DNA from: Streptomyces sp. HUAS MG91
Lineage (GTDB): Bacteria > Actinomycetota > Actinomycetes > Streptomycetales > Streptomycetaceae
Direction of reading: 5' to 3'
Assembly (NCBI RefSeq): GCF_040529335.1
Contig: NZ_CP159534.1
Location: 372,001 to 436,000, forward strand
Length of the DNA stretch: 64,000 nucleotides
Below the pieces are notes generated by a model. The model made no database searches. It was given only the letters and a program-made list of their open reading frames with translations, and had not been told where the DNA came from. Shown here one piece after another: positions 1-8,422 of the stretch (position 1 is its first letter; each line of letters starts with the position of its first letter). The translations under genes and the position numbers were made by a program.

Positions 1-873
1 CGGGCCCATCCGGGCCCGCTGCTGGGCGTCGGCATCGGCGTGCCCGGCATCGTCGCGCACACCGCCGAGGGCGCGGTCGTGCACGGGCAGACGGTCGGCT
101 GGGCCGCGGTGCCGCTGGAGTCGGTACTGCGCCGGGCCTGCCAACTCCCGCCCACGGTCGACTACTTCATCGACAACGGCGCCCGGACCCTCGGCCAGGC
201 GGAGATGTGGTTCGGCGCGGGCCGGGGCACGCAGAACGCGGTGGTGGTGCTCTTCGGCTCCGGTGTCGGCGCCTGCGTGGTGACGGGCGACGCGGCGCAG
301 GCCCGGGCCGTCGAGTGGGGCCATCTGACGGTACGGGTACGGGGGCGCCGCTGCCGGTGCGGCGCCCTGGGCTGCCTGGAGGCGTACGCGGGCGCCGAGG
401 CTCTCCTCGACCGGTGGCGGGAGGCGGGCGGGCGGCCGCCGGTGGGCGCGGACGAGGAGACGGCACTGGCCGCGATGATGGACGCCGCGCACCCGCGTGA
501 GCCGGGCCGGGTTCCCGAGCCGACGGCCCTGGCCATCATCGAGGAGACGGCCGAGTACCTCGGCGCGGGCCTGTCCGACCTGGTCAACCTCTTCCAGCCG
601 GACCGCGTGCTGGTCGGCGGCTGGGCCGGACTCCAGCTCGGCGAGCGGTTCCTGACCTCGGTGCGCCGCCATCTGCCGACGTACGCGCTCTCCTACCCCG
701 TGTCCCGGGTCAGCGTGGAGCTCGGACGGCTCGGCCCCGACGCGGTGACCGTGGGCGCGGCGACGCTCCCGCTGGCGGCGTTCTTCGCCCGCGGCGGCCG
801 TCCTCCCGAGGCGCCCCGGGAGGTCGAACCACCGGCCTGGCACGGGGCGTTGCGAGGTCGCGCGCTGCACTGA
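1..873 (+). CDS. ROK-family protein, 5' end outside the window
   Basis: The reading frame is open from the first base, so the N-terminus is missing; the internal ATG at 40 is not a credible start. ROK proteins are sugar kinases or, with an added N-terminal helix-turn-helix, sugar-responsive repressors. What is visible is the typical ROK core: the glycine-rich stretch VGIGVPGI, the EWGH motif and the zinc-binding motif CRCGALGCLE. The position that normally reads N-D (catalytic Asp of ROK kinases) reads IDNG here, so the catalytic aspartate appears to be glycine. That favours a regulator rather than an active kinase, but the decisive N-terminal region is off-window. It converges with the LacI gene, leaving 19 bp between the stops, and lies beside the beta-glucan genes. 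Confidence 0.85.
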   Translation, partial: RAHPGPLLGVGIGVPGIVAHTAEGAVVHGQTVGWAAVPLESVLRRACQLPPTVDYFIDNGARTLGQAEMWFGAGRGTQNAVVVLFGSGVGACVVTGDAAQARAVEWGHLTVRVRGRRCRCGALGCLEAYAGAEALLDRWREAGGRPPVGADEETALAAMMDAAHPREPGRVPEPTALAIIEETAEYLGAGLSDLVNLFQPDRVLVGGWAGLQLGERFLTSVRRHLPTYALSYPVSRVSVELGRLGPDAVTVGAATLPLAAFFARGGRPPEAPREVEPPAWHGALRGRALH

Positions 874-892
874 ACCGGCGCGCGGCAGAGTG

Positions 893-1933
893 TCACGCCG
901 ACTCCCGCACCACCAGTTCCGGGTCGAAGATCCGCGAGGTGGGCTCGGTGCGCTCCCCGAGGACGAACTCGTGGAGGAGTTCCGCCATGGCCGCGGCCAT
1001 GGCCTCCACCGGCTGCCTGACGGTGGTCAGGGGCGGCCGGCAGGCGAGAGCGGCGCTGGAGTCGTCGAACCCGACGACGGCCACGTCCTCGGGCACCCGT
1101 CTGCCCCGGTCGCGCAGGACGCGGCAGACGCCCTGCGCCATCAGGTCGTTGGCGGCGAACACGGAGTCGATGTCGGGGTGTTCGGCGAGCAGCCGCTCCA
1201 TCGCCGCGACGCCGCTGTCCAGGGTGAACCCGCCCTCGGCGATCGGGACGTACGGCACGCCGCCGCGCTCCATGCCGTCCCGGAACCCGGCGAGCCGCTC
1301 CTGCCCCGCGGGCAGGTCGAGCGGCCCGGAGACGGTGGCCGGCCGACGGCAGCCGCGGGCGAGCAGATGGCGGGCGGCGAGCAGGCCGCCGTCGCGGTGG
1401 GCGAGGTCGACGTAGCTGATCGGCGCGGCCACCGCGGGCCGTGCGAAGCACACCGCGGGCAGCCGTCCGGCGGCGAGCTGCGCGGGCAGCGGGTCCTCGG
1501 CGTGCGTGGAGACCACGAGCGCACCGTCGGCGCTGCCCTGCCGCAGATAGTCGACGACCTGGCGGCGCGCGTCGTCGGAGTCGGCGAACATGAGCACCGG
1601 GTGCATCGAGCGCGGCCGCAGGAAGCCGACGACCCCGGTGACCACCCGCCCGAAGAACGGGTCGGCGAACACCCGGGCGGTGAAGTCGCCCTGCCCGCCG
1701 TCGCGCTCGTCCCCGGCGCCGGACACCACGAGCGCGATGGTCTGCGCCCGCCGGGTGACCAGCGAGCGGGCCGCCTGGTTCGGCGTGTATCCCGTCCGCT
1801 CGACGGCCTGGCGGACCAGGTCCTGGATGCCCGGATCCACGTTCCGTACGCCGTTGATGACCCGGGAGACCGTGGCCCGGGAGACGCCGGCCTCCCGCGC
1901 CACGTCCTCCAAGGTCGGCACGCTTTTGCTCAT
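893..1933 (-). CDS. LacI-family repressor, probable regulator of the beta-1,3-glucan locus
   Basis: The 346-residue protein begins with a classical LacI helix-turn-helix (residues about 6-26, with SRATVSRVIN as the recognition helix), followed by a hinge and a periplasmic-binding-protein-like effector domain ending in the usual TTVRQPVEAM segment. Full length and intact. The DNA-binding part resembles CebR-type repressors of Streptomyces, whose known operator is TGGGAGCGCTCCCA. A matching palindrome sits 31 bp upstream of this start, which suggests autoregulation, and related palindromes precede other genes of the locus. The likely inducer is a beta-glucan oligosaccharide (inference). The gene follows the GH3 gene on the same strand after a 93-bp gap holding that operator. 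Confidence 0.9.
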   Translation of the reverse strand: MSKSVPTLEDVAREAGVSRATVSRVINGVRNVDPGIQDLVRQAVERTGYTPNQAARSLVTRRAQTIALVVSGAGDERDGGQGDFTARVFADPFFGRVVTGVVGFLRPRSMHPVLMFADSDDARRQVVDYLRQGSADGALVVSTHAEDPLPAQLAAGRLPAVCFARPAVAAPISYVDLAHRDGGLLAARHLLARGCRRPATVSGPLDLPAGQERLAGFRDGMERGGVPYVPIAEGGFTLDSGVAAMERLLAEHPDIDSVFAANDLMAQGVCRVLRDRGRRVPEDVAVVGFDDSSAALACRPPLTTVRQPVEAMAAAMAELLHEFVLGERTEPTSRIFDPELVVRESA

Positions 1934-1964
1934 GACCCCACCTTATCCGCCGCCCACGACTCTC

Positions 1965-1979
1965 GGGGAGCGCTCTCCC
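1965..1979. promoter_or_regulatory. CebR-like LacI operator upstream of the repressor
   Basis: The sequence GGGGAGCGCTCTCCC is a near-perfect palindrome with the core GAGCGCTC, 31 bp before the LacI start codon. The same core occurs at 7609-7622, 7794-7809, 14011-14022 and 14240-14253, always upstream of a gene. It fits the known CebR-type operator pattern; assignment to this repressor is inferred. Confidence 0.7.
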
Positions 1980-2026
1980 GAGGCGTTGGCCAGGTGGCGG
2001 GGTTGCGGTGGGGTTGCCGACCGGGT

Positions 2027-4471
2027 TCACGGGAGTGGCTTCTGAAGGGGCGTCACCTCGATCTCCGTCGTCAGTCTCAGATCCCCGGCCGAGCGGCCCG
2101 CGTGCACCCGGTAGGTGCCCGGCTCGGTGCGCCAGTCGCGGGCGTCGGGCGACCAGTGCCGCAGTGCCCGTGCGGGCACGTGCACCTCGACGTCCGCCCG
2201 GGCCCCGGCGGGTGCGGTCACGGCCGCGTACCCGGCGAGCAGGCGCTCCGGGCGGTCGACCGCCGACCCCGGCCGGGAGAGGTAGACCTGGACCACCTCC
2301 CGGCCCGTCCTGCTGCCGGTGTTGCGCACGGTGACGCGGACCGTGAAACCGTCGGGACCCGCCTGCGCGGGCGCCTCGATCGCCTCGTGGTGCCACGTGG
2401 TGTAGCCGAGCCCGTGGCCGAACCAGTAGGCGGGCTCCCGGCCCGACCGCAGCCAGGCCCGGTGGCCGATGTCCAGGCCCTCGGTGTACGCGAGCACGCC
2501 GTTGTCGGGGCGGGTCCGGGTGACGGGGGCGTCGGCGAGGCGGGCGGCCCAGGTGGTGGGGAGCCGGCCGCCCGGCTCGGACCGCCCGAACAGGACGTCC
2601 GCGAGTCCGGCGCCCGCCTCCTGCCCGGGGAACCACGTGAGCAGCAGGGCACCGACCTCGTCCCGCCAGGGCAGTTCGACCGGTCCGCCGGAGTTGACCA
2701 CGGCCACCGTGCGGGGCTGGGCGGCGGCGACGGCGGCCACCAGCGCGTCCTGGTCGCCGGGCAGGGCGAGCGTGACGCGGTCGTGGCCCTCGGACTCGCT
2801 GCCCTCGGTGGTGCCGACCACGACGACGGCGACGTCCGCGGCCCGGGCCGTCTCGACGGCGCGGGCCAGCGCCCGCGCCGGGTCCGGAGGTGGCGGTGCG
2901 GCGGTCAGCAGGGTGGCGCGGCCGGTGTCGGGGTCCAGGGTGCGCCGGGCCACCACCTCGACCGCGCGGCCCGGCCGGAGGACGGTCCGCCCGTGCCGGC
3001 AGGGCGGCCCGACGTGCACGACGGCCGGGTCGTCGGTGTCCTTCGGGTACTCCCCCGCCACCAACTGCTGCCCGTCGACCAACAGTTCGAGGTGGCCGAA
3101 GCCGCCGACGCCGAACGTCCACTCGCCGCCGACGGTGGGCCGCAGCAGCGCGCTCAGCTCCACCGTGTGCGCGCCGGGCACCAGCGTGGGCTCCAACAGA
3201 CGCCCGGAGAGCCGGTGTTCGGCGTACAGCTCGTGTCCCGCGCGGTCGAGGACGCGGAGCAGCAGTCCCGGTTCGCCGGTGCGCGGGTCGGCGCTCCGGT
3301 CCGCGTCGAGCGGCCAGGGCTGCTCGGCGAGGGCGGGGCCCGGGCTGTAGGTGACCTCGGCCGTGCCGCGCAGCGCCGCGCGGATGCCGTCGAGCGGGGT
3401 GACGGAGTGCCGGGGGAAGACGCCCGCGCTGCCGCCTCCCTGGAGCCGGGGACGCGCCGCGTGGGCGCCGATCACCGCGACGGTCCGCACGGCGTCGGCG
3501 GACCACGGCAGGACGTCGTGGTTCGTGAGCAGCACGGCGCTCGCGGCGACGGCCCGGCGCAGCAGGGCGCGCGTCCGGCGCGGGCCGCTGTGCGCCGGGC
3601 GCACCGGTTCCGGGTCGCCGAGGGCACCGACCCGTTCGGCGAGCCGCAGCAGACGGCGGACCTTGTCGTCGATGACCTGCTCGGGCACCTCACCGGCCCG
3701 CACGGCACGCAGCAGGGACGCACCCCACGGGCTCTGCGGTCCCGGCATGGCGAGGTCCTGGGCGGCGCGCGCCGACGCGACGGTGGAACGGACCGCCGCC
3801 CAGTCGGACACCACGACGCCGTCGAATCCCCAGCGTTCCTTCAGCGGGTCGGCGAGCAGCGGACTCTCCGACATCGTCGCGCCGCCGACGCCGTTGTAGC
3901 CGGACATGACGGCCCAGACGCCGGCGTCGACGGCCGCCTCGAAGGGTGCCAGGTAGACCTCGTGCAGGGCGCGCTCGGGGACGCGTACGTCGACGGTGAG
4001 CCGGTCGGTCTCGGAGTCGTTGGCGACGTAGTGCTTGGCGGTCGCGGCGACGCCGCCGGACTGGATGCCGCGGATCAGGGCGGCCCCGGTGCGGCCGGTG
4101 AGCTCCGGGTCCTCGGAGAAGCACTCGAAGTGCCGGCCCGCCAGCGGTGAGCGGTGCAGGTTGAGGGTCGGGCCGAGGACGACGTGGACGCCCTTGCCCC
4201 GGGCCTCCTGGGCGAGGAGCGCGCCGAGCCGTTCGGTCAGCTCCTCGTCCCACATCGCGGCGAGCGCCGTGGCCGCGGGCAGCAGCGCCGAGGTGCGGCG
4301 CTCGTCCCAGGACTCGCCGCGCACCCCGGTGGGCCCGTCCGACATCACCATCTCGCGCAGTCCGACCGCGGGTTGCGCGGCGGTGCGCCAGGTGGTGGCG
4401 CCGGTCAGCATCTCCACCTTCTGCGCGAGGCTCAACTTGTCGACGAGACGGCTGAGTTCGTCGTCCTCCAT
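2027..4471 (-). CDS. GH3 beta-glucosidase with PA14 insert, intracellular
   Basis: This 814-residue enzyme should release glucose from beta-linked glucooligosaccharides, here probably laminari-oligosaccharides. It has the GH3 (alpha/beta)8 domain with KHYVAND near residues 146-152 and the SDW nucleophile motif (Asp223). The second domain carries the acid/base region EGHDR and is interrupted by a PA14-like carbohydrate-binding segment; a fibronectin-III-like domain closes the protein. No signal peptide is seen, so it acts on imported sugars. The start chosen is the ATG preceded by GGGAGG; an upstream in-frame extension is low-complexity and lacks a ribosome site. It lies 67 bp after the secreted clan GH-A gene on the same strand, separated from it by a hairpin terminator. 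Confidence 0.92.
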   Translation of the reverse strand: MEDDELSRLVDKLSLAQKVEMLTGATTWRTAAQPAVGLREMVMSDGPTGVRGESWDERRTSALLPAATALAAMWDEELTERLGALLAQEARGKGVHVVLGPTLNLHRSPLAGRHFECFSEDPELTGRTGAALIRGIQSGGVAATAKHYVANDSETDRLTVDVRVPERALHEVYLAPFEAAVDAGVWAVMSGYNGVGGATMSESPLLADPLKERWGFDGVVVSDWAAVRSTVASARAAQDLAMPGPQSPWGASLLRAVRAGEVPEQVIDDKVRRLLRLAERVGALGDPEPVRPAHSGPRRTRALLRRAVAASAVLLTNHDVLPWSADAVRTVAVIGAHAARPRLQGGGSAGVFPRHSVTPLDGIRAALRGTAEVTYSPGPALAEQPWPLDADRSADPRTGEPGLLLRVLDRAGHELYAEHRLSGRLLEPTLVPGAHTVELSALLRPTVGGEWTFGVGGFGHLELLVDGQQLVAGEYPKDTDDPAVVHVGPPCRHGRTVLRPGRAVEVVARRTLDPDTGRATLLTAAPPPPDPARALARAVETARAADVAVVVVGTTEGSESEGHDRVTLALPGDQDALVAAVAAAQPRTVAVVNSGGPVELPWRDEVGALLLTWFPGQEAGAGLADVLFGRSEPGGRLPTTWAARLADAPVTRTRPDNGVLAYTEGLDIGHRAWLRSGREPAYWFGHGLGYTTWHHEAIEAPAQAGPDGFTVRVTVRNTGSRTGREVVQVYLSRPGSAVDRPERLLAGYAAVTAPAGARADVEVHVPARALRHWSPDARDWRTEPGTYRVHAGRSAGDLRLTTEIEVTPLQKPLP

Positions 4472-4495
4472 GCGGGTCCCTCCCCGGATGACGTG

Positions 4496-4534
4496 CCGGG
4501 CCCCCGCCGCGCGCCGCGGCCGGCGGGGGCCCGG
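4496..4534 (-). terminator. Hairpin terminator after the GH-A/discoidin gene
   Basis: A perfect 14-bp stem (arms 4496-4509 and 4521-4534) with an 11-nt loop lies just downstream of the stop codon at 4539 on the minus strand. There is no U-tract, as is usual for GC-rich actinobacteria. Some read-through into the GH3 gene is possible. Confidence 0.7.
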
Positions 4535-4538
4535 TGGA

Positions 4539-6290
4539 TCAGTTGTAGACGCCGAACTCGTAGAGCGAGTAGCCGTATCCGGTGCCGCGCGCGGTGCCGT
4601 TGACGCGGACGTAGCGGCCGGTGCCGGAGGCGTCGAAGTCGTCGACACCGCCGTTGCCGTCGGTCACCTCACGGACGGTCCGCCAGTTCTGGCCGTCGTC
4701 GGAGGTCTGGATCGTGTAGGCCTTCGCGTACGAGGTCTCCCAGTTGAGCTGGACGTGCCGGAAGGACTGGCGGGAGCCGAGGTCGACCTGGAGCCACTGG
4801 GGGTCGCTCCAGTCGCTGGCCCAGCGGGTGTCGTTCTTGCCGTCGACCGCGGACGACGCCAGGCACGGGCAGTCGCCGTAGTCGGACGTCTGCTGCGAGG
4901 AGGCGGTGGCGGGCTTGCCCTGGGCGATGTTCGTGCCGCTGACGGGCGGCGGCACGACGCGCACGGACCGGGTCTCGACGCCGACGTTGCCTCGGCCGTC
5001 GGTGGCCTTGACGTAGATCTTCCAGACGCCGGGCTTGTCCGGCGCGGTCACCTTCAGGCGTCCGGAGCCCAGGTCGGTGGCCTTGAGCGGGGTCAGCTCC
5101 TTGCTCTGGTCGATGTACATGCTGTTGGCGAGGACCTCGTACGAGATCCGGTCGCCTTCGGGATCGGTCACCTTCGTGGCGAGGGTGAGATCGCGGCCCG
5201 CCGCCACCTTGGACGCGTCGCCCTCGACGGTCATCGAGGAGAAGACCGGCGGGGTGTTGTCGCCGGACGTGTTCCCGCCGTACGCCTTCTTCACGGCGTA
5301 GTACGACAGCCGCTTCTCCCCGGCGGGCAGCAGGTTGAACCAGATGCCGCCGAAGTCGTACTCGGTGCCGTAGTGGAACATCGTGGCGCCCAGGGCCACT
5401 CCCTGGTGCCCGGTGATGCAGCCCCATGCCTTGCGGTAGCCATCGGCCTTGGCCTGGTCGGTGGGCTCGGCGGGCACGCCGTTGGCGTCGTCGGGCACCT
5501 CCCACTCCCCCGCCGGACCGGTCTCGGTCACGATGTACGGCTTGGTGTAACCACCCTGTTCCCAGGCCGACTTGACGTCACAGACGGCGTTGTAGGAGTT
5601 GACGGCGTACAGATCGAGGTCGGGAGCGTTCTTCTTGTAGTAGGGCCAGGCGCCGACCCAGGCGTCGGTGGAGGTGACGGGGTGGTTGGGGTCGACGGCG
5701 TGGATCTTCTTCGTCACGTCGTTGACGAACGTCGTGTAGGCGTCGCGCTGCTTCTCCAGCTCGTCGCCGCTGTAGCAGTTCTGGAGGCCGAGGACGGACT
5801 CGTTGCCCACGTTCCACATGAGGACGCCGGGGTTGTCCTTGTAGGTCTGCACCCACTTGGGGAACTCGGCGAGCATGTTGTTCTTGTACGTCGTGTCGGT
5901 GAGGTAGTTGACACAGCCGCCGCTGCCCGGACCGCCGCCGGGCTGCAGCCAGAATCCGGCGATGACCTTGATGCCGTTGGCGGCCGCCGTGTCGAACAGC
6001 GGCTTGCTGGAGGCGTCGGTGCCCCAGGTGCGGATCGTGTTGACGCCCATCGACTTGAGGTCGGGCATGTACTTCCCGGCGTCCGCGACGGAGGGGCCCC
6101 AGGTGAGGCCCTTCACCTGGTACGGGGATCCGTCGACGGTCAGCTGCCAGTGGCCCTGTGAGCCGGTCACCTTGACGACGCTGCCGGCGGCGTGGGCCTG
6201 CTGGCCGGGCAGCATCAGGGCGCAGGCCGCGAGGACTCCGGCGGTGACGGGCGCGGCGAGACGCCGTCCGGCGGAATGTGATCTGGGCAT
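4539..6290 (-). CDS. Secreted clan GH-A glycoside hydrolase with C-terminal discoidin domain
   Basis: A 583-residue secreted enzyme. Residues 1-35 form a signal peptide ending in QAHA. The catalytic TIM-barrel shows the clan GH-A acid/base WNVGNES (Glu164) and the nucleophile VTETG (Glu256), in the manner of GH2- or GH72-like glucan-active barrels. An immunoglobulin-like linker (about 360-440) leads to an F5/8-type-C (discoidin, CBM32-like) domain ending in YGYSLYEFGVYN. The start is the ATG preceded by GGAGA; the longer upstream frame is proline-rich noise. The context (GH3, GH16, GH55, DUF1996) suggests action on beta-1,3-glucan, possibly as an endoglucanase or transglycosylase. The exact family and linkage cannot be fixed by eye. 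Confidence 0.8.
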   Translation of the reverse strand: MPRSHSAGRRLAAPVTAGVLAACALMLPGQQAHAAGSVVKVTGSQGHWQLTVDGSPYQVKGLTWGPSVADAGKYMPDLKSMGVNTIRTWGTDASSKPLFDTAAANGIKVIAGFWLQPGGGPGSGGCVNYLTDTTYKNNMLAEFPKWVQTYKDNPGVLMWNVGNESVLGLQNCYSGDELEKQRDAYTTFVNDVTKKIHAVDPNHPVTSTDAWVGAWPYYKKNAPDLDLYAVNSYNAVCDVKSAWEQGGYTKPYIVTETGPAGEWEVPDDANGVPAEPTDQAKADGYRKAWGCITGHQGVALGATMFHYGTEYDFGGIWFNLLPAGEKRLSYYAVKKAYGGNTSGDNTPPVFSSMTVEGDASKVAAGRDLTLATKVTDPEGDRISYEVLANSMYIDQSKELTPLKATDLGSGRLKVTAPDKPGVWKIYVKATDGRGNVGVETRSVRVVPPPVSGTNIAQGKPATASSQQTSDYGDCPCLASSAVDGKNDTRWASDWSDPQWLQVDLGSRQSFRHVQLNWETSYAKAYTIQTSDDGQNWRTVREVTDGNGGVDDFDASGTGRYVRVNGTARGTGYGYSLYEFGVYN

Positions 6291-6358
6291 GTGTTTCTCC
6301 GGGGGGGAGGGTGCGGGGTGCGGGTGGGGGGGCGAGAGGGGGGGCGAGAGGGGCGCAC

Positions 6359-6390
6359 GGGTGGCCGGCGCCGGAAGGCGCCGGCCACCC
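6359..6390 (-). terminator. Hairpin terminator after the DUF1996 gene
   Basis: A perfect 14-bp inverted repeat (arms 6359-6372 and 6377-6390) with a GGAA tetraloop begins 6 nt after the DUF1996 stop codon. It should limit read-through into the GH-A gene that follows. Confidence 0.8.
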
Positions 6391-6396
6391 CTCACC

Positions 6397-7491
6397 TCAG
6401 GGGAGTTCGTAGCGGTCGTTGAGGACCGCGCCGTTCTCCGGGTGGCTCTGGTCGTAGCCGCGCGGGTCGCACTGCAGCCCGCCGACGACGCAGTGGTCCA
6501 CCATCGCCTTCAGCGTCCGGTCGTCCCAGGCGTTGAAGAAGTCGTAGTGGAAGGAGTAGCTGGGCCCGCTGGCCAGCCGGAGCTTCGACAGGTCCCCGTT
6601 GACCGGGAAGGCCATCTTGAACTCGATCATCGGCAGCGCGACCGGGTGATCGGCCGGGCAGACGTTGTTGTTCGTGCCGGGCTTCACCACCGGGTAGGAC
6701 ATGTGGCTCTTGTGGTCCGGCGTGTCCAGGTACTTCCCGTCCCAGCAACTGGGCGCCTGGAAGCGGATGTTGACCTGGGTCGACGGAGTGGTGGGGCAGT
6801 CCTTCGGGAAGTCCACGTTGAAGAAGCTGTCCCCGCACTCCCAGCCCTCGACGAACCCGGGGTGGTTGCGGAACTCCTGCGCGGTCTGCATCGGGCTGCC
6901 GACCACGAACCGCAGCCCCTTCGGGAAGGGCCGCACGCTGGTGTAGTCGGTGACACCGGCCTTGTAGTAGATCGTCTGCTCGCCCACCGGGAGCACCGGC
7001 TTGTCGCCGTTGAGCATGGTGGGCATCCAGTAGCCGGACTTGTCGCCCGGCGCGAGGCACGAGGTCGGGCCCTTGTCGAGCGAGGCGGTGGTGCTGTTCG
7101 CGTCGGTCGTGGTGTTGCCCATGAAGGTGTGGTCGTGGGACTTGCCCGGCTGGCCCGGGTAGACGATCGGGTCGTCCGGCTTGGTGTGGGTGACCGTGCA
7201 GTGGGCCTGGAACTCGTGGAAGTAGCGGTGCGGCGGCTCCTTGTCGGACGGCTGGACGCCGGTGACCGGCGGGTTCGCCGGGATGTAGCCGTCGCCGTCC
7301 GGGTCGTCGCCGGACGCCTTGGTCGATGCGGCCATCACGTGGCCCGTGTGCGCGGCGGGAGCGGGCGCCGGGGCGGCCGCGACGGTGTCCGCGCCCGCGC
7401 TGACGGCGGCGACGGCGCCCACCCCGAGCGAGGTGAGGAGCAGTGCGCCGGATATCAGGGCCCCCGAGAGGGTTCGTGCTCTTCGGGCCAT
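6397..7491 (-). CDS. Secreted DUF1996 protein
   Basis: The 364-residue protein starts at an ATG preceded by AGGAGG and has a signal peptide with a hydrophobic run (residues about 8-32). After a short Asp/Gly-rich linker comes a single DUF1996 domain with the family's typical FHEFQAHCTVTHTK-like start, the SHDHTFMGN histidine cluster, EGWECGDSFF, and paired cysteines (for example CPTTP and SCWDGKYLD). DUF1996 is common in fungal wall-associated proteins and in actinobacteria; its activity was not known to me. Here it is preceded by two palindromes of the locus repressor and sits among beta-1,3-glucanases, so a role in binding or cleaving glucan is a reasonable inference only. Confidence 0.85.
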   Translation of the reverse strand: MARRARTLSGALISGALLLTSLGVGAVAAVSAGADTVAAAPAPAPAAHTGHVMAASTKASGDDPDGDGYIPANPPVTGVQPSDKEPPHRYFHEFQAHCTVTHTKPDDPIVYPGQPGKSHDHTFMGNTTTDANSTTASLDKGPTSCLAPGDKSGYWMPTMLNGDKPVLPVGEQTIYYKAGVTDYTSVRPFPKGLRFVVGSPMQTAQEFRNHPGFVEGWECGDSFFNVDFPKDCPTTPSTQVNIRFQAPSCWDGKYLDTPDHKSHMSYPVVKPGTNNNVCPADHPVALPMIEFKMAFPVNGDLSKLRLASGPSYSFHYDFFNAWDDRTLKAMVDHCVVGGLQCDPRGYDQSHPENGAVLNDRYELP

Positions 7492-7608
7492 GGATGCCTC
7501 CTGCGATGCAGGGTCGTTGGGGGGATGAGGGGCGCGCCCCGGACCGGCCATGGGGAGGGGTCCGGGGAGCGCCGACGAGGGCGCACCCTCGTACGGTGGA
7601 GAAGCGTT

Positions 7609-7622
7609 GGAGAGCGCTCTCC
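7609..7622. promoter_or_regulatory. LacI operator upstream of the DUF1996 gene
   Basis: GGAGAGCGCTCTCC is a perfect 14-bp palindrome, 117 bp upstream of the DUF1996 start. It shares the GAGCGCTC core with the other operator candidates in the first 15 kb. Confidence 0.75.
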
Positions 7623-7793
7623 CACTTCCCGCAGTGTTCCGGCCGTGACGCGACCCCGTCAAGGCTCGGTGAACATCTCGTTAAACGGTGCGCCAACAAG
7701 CGCCCGGAGATGCGGAGTTGGTAGCGCAGGTCAGAGGTGTCGCACCGCCGATGCGACGCGTCGAAGACTTTGCACAGGATCCGCCACGCATGC

Positions 7794-7809
7794 CGGAGAG
7801 CGCTCTCCG
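7794..7809. promoter_or_regulatory. LacI operator upstream of the acetyltransferase/oxidoreductase pair
   Basis: CGGAGAGCGCTCTCCG is a perfect 16-bp palindrome, the best copy in the window, 79 bp before the chosen GTG start of the acetyltransferase gene. It may also act with the site at 7609 on the divergent DUF1996 promoter. Confidence 0.72.
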
Positions 7810-7888
7810 TCGACCGTGCTCGGATTGCGCCCGATCGGTGGATCACCGCCGTCGGGCGTGGTCTGATGACCGGGTGCAGGACGACGGC

Positions 7889-8422
7889 GTGAGGGACGCA
7901 CCCCGGGTGAGAGCACGCGACGAGGGCGATCTCGCCGCGTGCGTCGCCGTACTGCATGCCGTGCACCGCGCGGACGGCTATCCCGCCGTCTGGCCGGACG
8001 ACCCCGCGGCCTGGCTCGGGCCCGGCACCGGCGGCCGGGCCTGGGTCGCTGAGCGGGACGGCCGGATCGTCGGGCATGTCGCGCTGGTCCCGCCCGCCGC
8101 GGACGACGTCGCTCCCGCCCTGCTCCCCCACGGGCCCGCCGCCACGGACGTGGTCAGCCGGCTCTTCGTCGATCCCGCCGCCCGGGGTCTGCGTGTCGGC
8201 GCCCTTCTGCTGGCGCGGGCCGCCGGCGCGGCGCACGCGCGTGGAGCCCGTACCGTCCTGGACGTCGTCACCACCGACAAGGCCGCGATCGCCCTGTACG
8301 AGCGGCTCGGCTGGACGTTCCTCGGCACGGGCCGCCAGCGGTGGGCGCCGGGCACGTCGGTCACCGTACGCTGCTACGCGGCGCCCGCCGCGAGCCGATC
8401 ACTCCCGAGGGAGACTCCATGA
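7889..8422 (+). CDS. GNAT-family N-acetyltransferase
   Basis: A 177-residue acetyl-CoA-dependent acyltransferase. The fold is a single GNAT domain with the acetyl-CoA-binding stretch RGLRVGALLL and the C-terminal ALYERLGW motif typical of beta5-alpha4. The GTG at 7889 is chosen because AGGA lies 7 nt upstream; a GTG at 7874 is possible, and the longer frame from 7688 has no GNAT character. The stop overlaps the next gene's ATG by 4 bp (ATGA), so the two are translationally coupled. The substrate is unknown. A palindrome of the glucan repressor lies upstream, hinting at control by the same sugar signal. Confidence 0.8.
   Translation: MRDAPRVRARDEGDLAACVAVLHAVHRADGYPAVWPDDPAAWLGPGTGGRAWVAERDGRIVGHVALVPPAADDVAPALLPHGPAATDVVSRLFVDPAARGLRVGALLLARAAGAAHARGARTVLDVVTTDKAAIALYERLGWTFLGTGRQRWAPGTSVTVRCYAAPAASRSLPRETP

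Larger units (their letters stand above)
7492..7888. other. Intergenic region with two divergent glucan-regulon operators
   Basis: This 397-bp gap lies between divergent genes (DUF1996 on minus, acetyltransferase on plus). It holds two strong palindromes (7609-7622 and 7794-7809), 171 bp apart centre to centre or about 17 helical turns, and no credible gene. An open frame from 7688 into the acetyltransferase is non-coding in character. Confidence 0.7.

Noticed and set aside
7688..7888. Longer N-terminus for the acetyltransferase
   Set aside because: It would run through the operator palindrome, has no similarity and no ribosome site; GTG 7889 has one.
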